Shown: positions 48,034-55,852 of the stretch, one piece after another
Layout of the letters: every line of letters begins with the position of its first letter
How positions within the stretch are numbered: the first letter of the stretch is position 1
Origin: Pycnococcus provasolii
Lineage: Eukaryota; Chlorophyta; Pseudoscourfieldiophyceae; Pseudoscourfieldiales; Pycnococcaceae
Assembly: GCA_938743325.2 (NCBI GenBank)
Contig: OW568903.1
Location: forward strand, 124,001 to 188,000
Direction of reading: 5' to 3'
DNA: 64,000 bases
The notes under the pieces: model-generated
What the model saw: only the letters and a program-made list of their open reading frames with translations
The model's database searches: none
What the model was told of the DNA's origin: nothing
Made by a program: the position numbers and the translations under genes

Positions 48034-49190
48034 CAATATCTCAATATCTCAATATCACGGGTAGTACAGCTGGAGTGGTACAACAACTGCCGCCGCCGCC
48101 GCCACGGAATATTCCCACGTCCGAGTATCCGACCCGCACGCAATACGAAAAGACTAAAAGAGTCAACGCCTTAAGCCTTCGAGTCAACGTCAACGGCCTT
48201 CTTTCCTAGACTAGTTCTTAATTGCCTTGACTCACTCTCTCGGTCAATCCGGTGCCAGGTGGTGGTGGTAATGGTGCCTGGTCAGAATCATCTTGGCCTT
48301 CTTCTTGGAAGTTGGAACCCTTTCCATACGTGTATACAACAACCTCCCTTACCCAATTAATTGGGGAAGGTCCGAACTCAACTTGCACTGGTACAGACAG
48401 TACCACTCCATTGACTGGTCAACCCTTGTTGTTTTCTGCGCATCTCCACCTCGCATCTCCCTTAACACTAACCCTACCTGGGCGTGTCCTGGCACGCCCA
48501 GGCCCTTTTTTTTTCCCTCTCTTTTTTCGACGTTTTGCTCCGCCCTGTCGACTGGTAGTTCGTCCCGAGTCCCCTCTCTGCACCGTTGGAACGCTCGCGA
48601 CGAGAGCTTTCCAGCGCGGGTACTGGAGCCCATTTTCGCCTCGGGAAAGCCATTTTATCGCCCATTGATGGCGACTGCCTCGGCGCGCGGCCGAAAGTAG
48701 TCTCCCCAGTGACCACTTGACCAGTGGTCCTTGGTGTCCATTTGGCCAATATTAGAGTTGTCCAGTACCCTAGAAGTACATTTTACACCTGTCATAATGC
48801 TCCATGTTCTCGCGGAAAAACCATCTTCCCGCGGCCGAGTCTCGAAAAAGTCACGTGATCAGATTCTATCACGTGACTTTGGAACGGGACGTTTGGGTGG
48901 ACCCACTTTTGGAAAGGGCCTTGAGAGTGTGCGAAAGAGGGATAAGGTTATCGTATTGAGTGCCCGAATCACGCGGCCGGCCCCTTCGTTCGTCATTCTT
49001 AGTGCAACTAACCTTAACATAAGTCTTAAGGTTAAGAAACACCACGACGACTTAAGGCCTTCTTCCACTTCTTCGGAGGAGAACGGTCGTGGTTTCCCTT
49101 CACGCTTCACGGTTAACCGGTTGGTTCATTCATTCGCGGTGTTTGCCCTCCTCTGGTAGTTAGTTACCTCTGAGGGCGTGTGACAAATAA
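48034..49190. other. Intergenic stretch, divergent promoters
   Basis: About 1.15 kb between divergent genes. It holds GCC units at 48090-48105, a CCAGTG/CAGTGG-rich patch at 48705-48740, the inverted G-box pair listed separately, and CTTAAGG/TTAAGG motifs at 49010-49066. No gene is supported. Confidence 0.5.
48849..48878. promoter_or_regulatory. Inverted CACGTG pair
   Basis: AGTCACGTGAT (48849-48859) and ATCACGTGACT (48868-48878) are perfect 11-base inverted arms around an 8-base spacer. Each contains the palindromic E-box/G-box core CACGTG. It lies 313 bp upstream of the EF-hand gene at 49191. Binding by bZIP or bHLH factors is inference. Confidence 0.6.
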
Positions 49191-51386
49191 ATGACGGGGT
49201 CAACATCTCCCCATGACGTGAACGTCTCCGGGTTAGCGTCAATGTCGAAAGATGATGGTGATGAAAGTTCGCCGTCTGGTGGTGGTGGTAAAGGTGGTAA
49301 AGGTGGTCTCGTTCGCATGAAGACCAAGGCGGGGGCGGATGTCGAGGTGTCCGAGCTTGAAATGGCGGAGGCGTGCGCGATGATCGAAGCGACGAGAAAG
49401 TGCCCGAAAAAAGGGGCGATACCTATCGCGTCCGTGCCGGAGAAACTGCAGGGTATCCTCGAGGCGTTCGACGACGACCAGGACGGACTCCTGTCCACGC
49501 AAGAACTCTCGAACGCCGCGCGCGCGTGGCAGGAAACCAAGAAGAAAAACAAGCGACTCACGCTCTACCTCATCAGCCTCTTCCTTCTCATTCTCGTCAT
49601 CTTATTGGTCAACTTCGGACTCAGCTTCGCCGTCGCGGAGCTGTCCAAGGAGACGAGAGTCGAAAAGGCAAAGTCGCCAGACAAAGTCGCCGGCGAAGCC
49701 TTCGCATCCACGAGCGAGATGAACGCGCTCGTCAAGGCGGGCACGGACAATACCGTAAGTACCGCCGAAGCGCTCACGCCAGGACGGCTGACTTCCGAAC
49801 TGTCCATGGAGGACCTGCGCGACCTGCGCCACTTCGAGGTGAAGTCGCCGAGCGGCGCGTTCCTGCGGCTGGCTGTGCAAGGCCTCACAAAGGTACCCAA
49901 CAGCGTTCTCGACGGACGCCCGGGTTCGCTGCTCATCCTGTACACCACCGCGGGACGCATCACCATCGACAGCGAAGGGACGATGACGTTCACCGACGAC
50001 GGCGTCACGAAGGGCGTGTTCCAGGACGCCGGATTCGCTGTCACCAGCGACGGCCGACGCCTGCTCGGCCTCTACGAGCTCGTCGGATTCTTCAACGCCC
50101 TCTCCGAGCTCTCCAAGAACCTCGCGCCCGATAAGAGGGACGCGCTGCGCATGCGCGTTGGACTTGCGGACGAGAAGGACAAACTCGAACTCGACGACCG
50201 CCTGCCCGCCGTGCCGCAACGATTCAACGCGAAGCTCGAGTACGAGTACGCGTGCGTGATGCCCGCGCCGATGATGGCTAAGTTCCCTCGCATGTACATT
50301 CCCGACGCCATCTGCCCGCACAACGCGACGGAGGACGTGCTGTGCAACATCTGCACCATCGACAGCGTGAACATCCTAAAGGGCGTGAAAGCCGACGCGA
50401 GCACGGAGGGCATCGCCGTCGTGTCCATTCCGTCCACCGTGACATCCGACGTCGTGAGCGGCTACTACAAGGAGGTGTTCGAGCCAGCCGGATTTCCTGG
50501 ATACAAGCTGCACACGCTCCGCAACGAAAGCACCCAGTGGGCGGTGACTCAGGACTCCGACGGCGGATTCTACAACTACTTCGAGATGAATGCGCCGCCC
50601 GTGGTTGACTACAGCTTGCTCCTCGCGCTCGTGTTCGACCCGACGCAACTCAAAAGGAATCTCACGTCGCAGGAGTTTGAACTCGCAAAGGCGTACAATT
50701 CGAGTGGATACAGCCCCATCACCAAGCTCACGGAGGAGCCGTTCACGTACAAGGGTGTTCAGGACATGCGCCGACAGTTCCGCATTGAAATTCCCACCAC
50801 CATGAATTCCGCATCCATGGCGGCGCAGAAAGCCCTGCGAGGTGGAATGCCGGGGCTCTCCGACGACTTCAGCTTGCTGACAATCGACTACTACGACAGC
50901 AAGCGCACGCTGGACCCGATCATGTTCTTGAGCCACAATCTCAAATTTCTTGCTCGCTTCACAAGCTTCGAAGCAACGGATACGCCGCTCTCTCCGTCAG
51001 ACTTTCCGAGCAAGTCGGAGACGCGCGTGATGTTCCCCGCCGATCCTGTCATCGCGAGCGGAGCCTACCAAGGATTCGACTTCACCGGCACGAGGTTCGA
51101 AGGATACCAGACACCTGAGGGCATCAAGCCGCCGCCGCCGCGGACTCTGACACCTGAGGAGGTGGAAGCAGAGCGTGCAGCAAATGTCACTGAGTTCAAA
51201 AATCGGATGATCGAGCTTTGCACCGAGTTCCCTGATTTGGGTGATTGTGAGAGGTTGGAAGAGGCTGTCGTTGCCGACACGCCGAGCCTTCAGCTCGCAA
51301 ACACCAACTCGTCATCCAGGCGCCACCTCCTCTCGTCATCATCCGGACGTAAGCTCCTCAGGGATGAACTTCTTTTGATAAGTTAA
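49191..51386 (+). CDS. EF-hand single-pass membrane protein, paralogue of the gene at 12458
   Basis: 731 residues. An EF-hand loop at 94-105 (DDDQDGLLSTQE) follows a Gly/Lys linker. A membrane helix lies at about 124-147 (LYLISLFLLILVILLVNFGL). The ectodomain starts with a segment clearly related to the 12.4 kb gene (LYTTAGRITIDSEG, GVFQDAGFAVTSDGRRLLG, LYELVGFFNALSE). It has fewer cysteines than its paralogue, including CPHNATEDVLCNICT, and ends with Arg/Leu/Ser motifs (SSRRHLLSSSSGRKLLRDE). Function unknown. The CaATAA-type leader (ACAAATAA) just before ATG resembles that of SUMO. Confidence 0.85.
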   Translation: MTGSTSPHDVNVSGLASMSKDDGDESSPSGGGGKGGKGGLVRMKTKAGADVEVSELEMAEACAMIEATRKCPKKGAIPIASVPEKLQGILEAFDDDQDGLLSTQELSNAARAWQETKKKNKRLTLYLISLFLLILVILLVNFGLSFAVAELSKETRVEKAKSPDKVAGEAFASTSEMNALVKAGTDNTVSTAEALTPGRLTSELSMEDLRDLRHFEVKSPSGAFLRLAVQGLTKVPNSVLDGRPGSLLILYTTAGRITIDSEGTMTFTDDGVTKGVFQDAGFAVTSDGRRLLGLYELVGFFNALSELSKNLAPDKRDALRMRVGLADEKDKLELDDRLPAVPQRFNAKLEYEYACVMPAPMMAKFPRMYIPDAICPHNATEDVLCNICTIDSVNILKGVKADASTEGIAVVSIPSTVTSDVVSGYYKEVFEPAGFPGYKLHTLRNESTQWAVTQDSDGGFYNYFEMNAPPVVDYSLLLALVFDPTQLKRNLTSQEFELAKAYNSSGYSPITKLTEEPFTYKGVQDMRRQFRIEIPTTMNSASMAAQKALRGGMPGLSDDFSLLTIDYYDSKRTLDPIMFLSHNLKFLARFTSFEATDTPLSPSDFPSKSETRVMFPADPVIASGAYQGFDFTGTRFEGYQTPEGIKPPPPRTLTPEEVEAERAANVTEFKNRMIELCTEFPDLGDCERLEEAVVADTPSLQLANTNSSSRRHLLSSSSGRKLLRDELLLIS

Positions 51387-51741
51387 ATGAAACAAAATTT
51401 AATCATGCGTGTTTTTTGTGGCCAAACAAACGCCTCCCTCACCACGTTGTCAGCAGGTGTAACAAGTGTGGGTGTAATAAGTGAACTACGACACACACAG
51501 CGCGATTTCGTATGTATGGGGCAACGAAGACAAGTTTGACAATAATGACAAAAAAGTTACTTGAAAACGAAATGAACTACGATTGTTGCGACTGCGAAAT
51601 TGATTTACCAACGCAAAAACTTCAGGGGCGATTTAATTTGGAATCACGTACGTGCCAAGCCAAAAACCGAAAAAAAGACAGATTGTTTTCCCTCTTCCCA
51701 ACACCTTCTTGATTTGTTTTTGTTTGATTTAAGTTTGCCAT
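51387..51741. other. Convergent 3' flanks
   Basis: AT-richer sequence (T and A runs near 51655-51735) between two stop codons; it presumably contains both 3' UTRs. No gene recognised. Confidence 0.5.
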
Positions 51742-54624
51742 CTAATATATGATGACCACCGCCAAAGCAAGGAATGCGATGACGTGAAATGCTTGAGCTA
51801 GCTTCGATGCCGAGGATTTTGCTGCTGGTGCTTTGGCTGATACTGTTGTATTGCATGGTTGATTGTTGCAACTGTCGGACGTTGACGGCTTCGTGCCGGA
51901 GCACATCGTGTCTGCCACCGCTTGTCCGTCCGAACGTAAGCACGTGACAGTGCGGGTACGCGTACCCCCTCCGCACGACTCGGAACACGAGCCAAACGAT
52001 CCTTCGGTAAACGCATACGTATACGAAGTCGTGGGCGCTTTATCAGCAGCATTTGTCGTCGTAATAATAGCGTAAGGAGGCGGCGGGCTCCTGCAGTCGT
52101 CATTGTCGTAATTGCATGCCGCATTATTGCAAGCACTGTCACATTCTCCATCCCCCGGATACGACGAGGGACACCCGGGTGCGCAATTGCAAGCTCCGGT
52201 ATTGCACGACTGAGATGTCGAGGGCTTTGAACCCGAGCAGTACGAGTCCGATACACTTTGACCGTCCGAGCGTTTGCATGTCACGGAGCGCGTTTGCGTG
52301 CCTCCTCCGCATGACGCCGAACAAGACGACCACGAGCCGGTAGTGTACGAGTACGTGTACGATGGCGTCGGCGTCGGCGACGGCGTCGAGCAAGCTTGTG
52401 TGTTGCACGACTGAGATGTCGGCGGCTTTGAACAACTCGAGCAGTGCATGTCGGAAACAACTCTGCCTTCCTTTGCCCCATTTGTCACTTTGCACAGAAC
52501 AGAGCGTGTCTGTGTGCCACCGCCGCATGCCGATGAACACGAGGACCACGAGCTTTCTTCAAACGAGTACGTTCGATCCACGCAAGATTCGCTGAAACGA
52601 GAAGATGCCGTCGTTTCGACAAGAGTCCACCTTGCCAAATTGTAATAATTTGCATCAAGCGCCACGACAATGGGAACAGGGGCATCTTTGCCGAAGCCCT
52701 CCTGGTCACATTCTTTTTGTAGTTTCGTTAGGGCAATGTCAACGTCACCAAGTCCTAAAAGATCCTTTCCAATTGGCGTCCAAGTGTCCACATTGTACCG
52801 ATCTCCGAGCAAAGCGAGGTACTTGCTCTTGCCTCCCGACTCTTTGCTCCTGATGTAATACTCATCGCCCGTTTTCTCAAATTTCCATTCGGCTCCACCG
52901 TAGTAGTCAGAATCGGTCGCAACTGGCATTTCAGCGCTGTCCCACTTCCCGAAAGGATTTGAGGTACCTAGATGGATCATTCGACCTGTCGCTGTATTGA
53001 CAAGATTGTACGTATCGGGACCACCCTTCTGCTCCAACCGCCATTCAGCAAGGCCGTAGTAATCACAATCAGCGCCGATAAGAACTGGCTTACCAGTATA
53101 TCCACTTTCCGTCCCACGCGAATCGTACACCTCACAGTCTACAAGCTCTGCATGCAACTCGAGATCGGGACATGCCTCTGGGTAATAAGGAGATGGAGCC
53201 GAACCGATGTGGAGATAGCGTCCTGACAGTTGATGCTTGATGTTGTAGACTTTTCCAGCCACAGGAGTGCTCCCACCACCGGTTCCACCGGTGGTAGTGC
53301 AAGCTTGCGTGTTGCACGACTGAGATGTTGACGGCTTCGAGCCCGAGCAGTACGAGTCCGACACGCTCTGGCCGTCCGAGCGTTTGCAAGTCACCGAGCG
53401 TGTCTTCGTGCCTCCTCCGCAAGACGCCGAACACGATGACCACGAGCCGGTAGTGTACGAGTACGTAGTGCTAAGGTCTGGGAGGTTGTAGCAGGTGACA
53501 ACCAATCCATCTTCCCATTCTGCACTAGTCCATGGGGCAGTCGGGTACTCCGCGGTACCATCCGGCAGCGAAACCCACCCGGATGTACTGGAACAATCAA
53601 GTTCTTCGTGGTTCCCTATTGCCCACGATGAACCTGTAAAGTAGATGACGCGTTTGTTTCCTGGCTGGTCAAGTAGGTCAGCGACGAACATCGGTTTCCC
53701 ACGGCAATCTTTCTCGTATCGATAGTAAGTAAAACGAAGATGTGCCCTCGATCCTCCTGTCACCGTGCACCGCTGAGTCGTTTCCGCCACCGGAACGCAG
53801 TGGCTGGACACGTGAGATTTAACATCCTTCTCGTAGCCGGATAAGCACGTGCTGCACTCTCCATCCCCGCTGTAACAGACCAGGCAGTTGTCGGCGTAAT
53901 TGTACGGCGTCGCCTTGCAGCAGGAGCCACTCGTTGCTCCATGAAAAAGTCCAAGGCAGGAGCCACTCGAGCAGTCCGAGTTGGACGTACACGAGCCAAC
54001 TGTCTTCTTCGATTGTTGTTCTTCGCACAACTGCTTGTTGTAACCGACCTTTGATGCCGGCTTAGTACCAGGGCACTTGCTGTCGTCAACAACGCGGTAT
54101 CCGATTCCCTCTTTATGCGGAATCGCCGAATTGAGCATGTTCGCGACATTACTCTGAATCGACTCTTCCCGACACTCGACGGGATTGCACGGGTCTTTCG
54201 CTCCCACTGTTTCGAACCAAGCGATCCTGGATTTGCAGCCACTTACAATGTCGCAGAACTTTTCAGCAGGTGCGCAGTATTCATACGTGAGTCCGTATTG
54301 TTTGCACGTCGGTATGCCTCGGCTGTTCCAGCTGAAGGAACCAGGACATTCTATGTCGCTTCCGTCAGCGTTCGACCGGCCAATGCAAATATCCGCCTCG
54401 CAGCACTCATAGCACGCATAGAACCACCCTATACCACAACCACTCGACGACATGATTGATTTTTGCGTTGCTACTTTGACACCCCACTTGTCCTTATAAA
54501 CACAGTTGATGGCGTTTTCATTCTTTTTCGCTCCATCGCAAGATTTGGCCTGAGCCAAACTGAAAAAAAGCCAAACTTGGAGGAACGTGAACACAAGCAG
54601 AACACTTAGCCGCCTGAACATCAT
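51742..54624 (-). CDS. Secreted or anchored thrombospondin type 1 repeat protein with beta-trefoil and LNR modules
   Basis: 960 residues. A signal peptide covers about 1-26 (LSVLLVFTFLQVWLFFSLA). A cysteine-rich N-terminal region runs to about 290. Four TSP1 modules of the WSSCSASCGGGT type lie at about 390-440, 680-735, 755-805 and 860-915. Between the first and second, residues about 450-675 contain three related blocks (YNIKHQLSGRYLHIG, YNLVNTATGRMIHLG, YYIRSKESGG, each ending near a DxDYYxxAEW/W pattern), suggesting a beta-trefoil lectin. A Lin12/Notch-type repeat (GDGECDSACNNAACNYDNDD) precedes the last TSP1 module. The last 25 residues are hydrophobic after Ser/Ala, suitable for a GPI signal or membrane anchor. 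Adhesion or surface recognition is inferred. Confidence 0.88.
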   Translation of the reverse strand: MMFRRLSVLLVFTFLQVWLFFSLAQAKSCDGAKKNENAINCVYKDKWGVKVATQKSIMSSSGCGIGWFYACYECCEADICIGRSNADGSDIECPGSFSWNSRGIPTCKQYGLTYEYCAPAEKFCDIVSGCKSRIAWFETVGAKDPCNPVECREESIQSNVANMLNSAIPHKEGIGYRVVDDSKCPGTKPASKVGYNKQLCEEQQSKKTVGSCTSNSDCSSGSCLGLFHGATSGSCCKATPYNYADNCLVCYSGDGECSTCLSGYEKDVKSHVSSHCVPVAETTQRCTVTGGSRAHLRFTYYRYEKDCRGKPMFVADLLDQPGNKRVIYFTGSSWAIGNHEELDCSSTSGWVSLPDGTAEYPTAPWTSAEWEDGLVVTCYNLPDLSTTYSYTTGSWSSCSASCGGGTKTRSVTCKRSDGQSVSDSYCSGSKPSTSQSCNTQACTTTGGTGGGSTPVAGKVYNIKHQLSGRYLHIGSAPSPYYPEACPDLELHAELVDCEVYDSRGTESGYTGKPVLIGADCDYYGLAEWRLEQKGGPDTYNLVNTATGRMIHLGTSNPFGKWDSAEMPVATDSDYYGGAEWKFEKTGDEYYIRSKESGGKSKYLALLGDRYNVDTWTPIGKDLLGLGDVDIALTKLQKECDQEGFGKDAPVPIVVALDANYYNLARWTLVETTASSRFSESCVDRTYSFEESSWSSCSSACGGGTQTRSVLCKVTNGAKEGRVVSDMHCSSCSKPPTSQSCNTQACSTPSPTPTPSYTYSYTTGSWSSCSASCGGGTQTRSVTCKRSDGQSVSDSYCSGSKPSTSQSCNTGACNCAPGCPSSYPGDGECDSACNNAACNYDNDDCRSPPPPYAIITTTNAADKAPTTSYTYAFTEGSFGSCSESCGGGTRTRTVTCLRSDGQAVADTMCSGTKPSTSDSCNNQPCNTTVSAKAPAAKSSASKLAQAFHVIAFLALAVVIIY

Positions 54625-55852
54625 GTGATGAAGTGAAATGCTCGGAGGTGGAATTTTTGTTTTCTTCGATTAATATCTAGCACGCACACTCTCTCTCTTC
54701 TTAGAAGAAGATGTCTAAGAAACGAACGTACGTTGTTGCAGACGGTGCACGAGAACGGCTGGCCAGCAGTACTAAGAAAGAAAGAAAGAAAGAGAGGCGG
54801 TACCACCACGACACGACGTATCGGTCAGGTAAGATGAACGGACTCACTCACCAGTAAGTCACTCACTCACTCACTCGCTCGCTCAGCTAGGAATGACGAG
54901 GTCGGCTTGAGGAATGAAGGAGGGGTGGGAGCGAATAATGAAAGAAGAATGAATGGGACCAGTAACTAAGAGGAGGACGACGAGGGCACGTACGTGAGGT
55001 GCCCTCGTCAAGAGGTGCCCTCGAGAGGTGGTCGAGAGGTGCCCTCGTCACGTGACTGAGGGTCACGTGAGGGTCACTTGGGGGCACTGAAAGGGCACGG
55101 GGGGACACTTCTTGACACCTCGTGAGGGTATCTCGTTCACACACAGAAGTCAAACTCGAGAATGGCTCGAGCGGAGAATCCAGAAAGCTTATTGGAGGAA
55201 CACAGTTGTGACACATAAGCCATCCGTAGGGTCGGCGGAACACACATCGCATAAGCAGGACGACCCGGTACACCACCTACTGTATGTTTCATGTTTTGTT
55301 GGGCTTCTGTCGGGCAAGCAGGCCCCGGACTAAGGTGAGGCCGGCTTAACCAAGTGTATTTCTCCTTGGCTTAACCCGAGACGAACTTACGTAGTACGAC
55401 CCGTGGCACATAGTCTATGCAGTGGATGCCTGACCACCTTGCACAACGGACTTGCACAACGGACTTGCACAAAAGGACTTGCACAAAAGGACTTGCACAA
55501 ATGACTTGCACAACGACCTTGCCTGACCACCTTGCAATACTACCTTGCACAACGGACTTGCAATACCTCCTTGCACAACGGACTTGCAAGACTGACCACC
55601 TTGCACAACGGACTTGCAAAACCGGCCACCTTGCAAGACTGCAAGTTGCTACTAAAGGTCGAAAAAAGGCCGCCCGCCGCCTTGCAGTCCTGTACATAAC
55701 ATAATATACTGCACCGGCCTTGCACTGGCCACCTTAACCCCTTTGGCGGACTGACTGGTCAACCAGCGTTGACTGACTGGTCAACTTTGGACTCGGACAG
55801 TCAACTGGCGGAGAGGCGGAGAGGCGGAGACTCCTGTCCCTTCAGAAGAAGA
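54625..55852. other. Intergenic stretch with tandem repeats
   Basis: AAAGAAAG units (54775-54793), ACTC units (54840-54880), GAGGTGCCCTCG blocks with two TCACGTGA sites (54990-55072) and the TTGCACAA array listed separately. No gene is supported. Confidence 0.6.
55435..55632 (+). repeat. CTTGCACAACGGA tandem array
   Basis: About 14 units of 11-20 bp with the core CTTGCACAACGGA or CTTGCACAAAAGGA, some truncated or spaced by CTGACCACCTTGCA. It lies 220-420 bp upstream of the SLC44 start codon. Confidence 0.85.
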
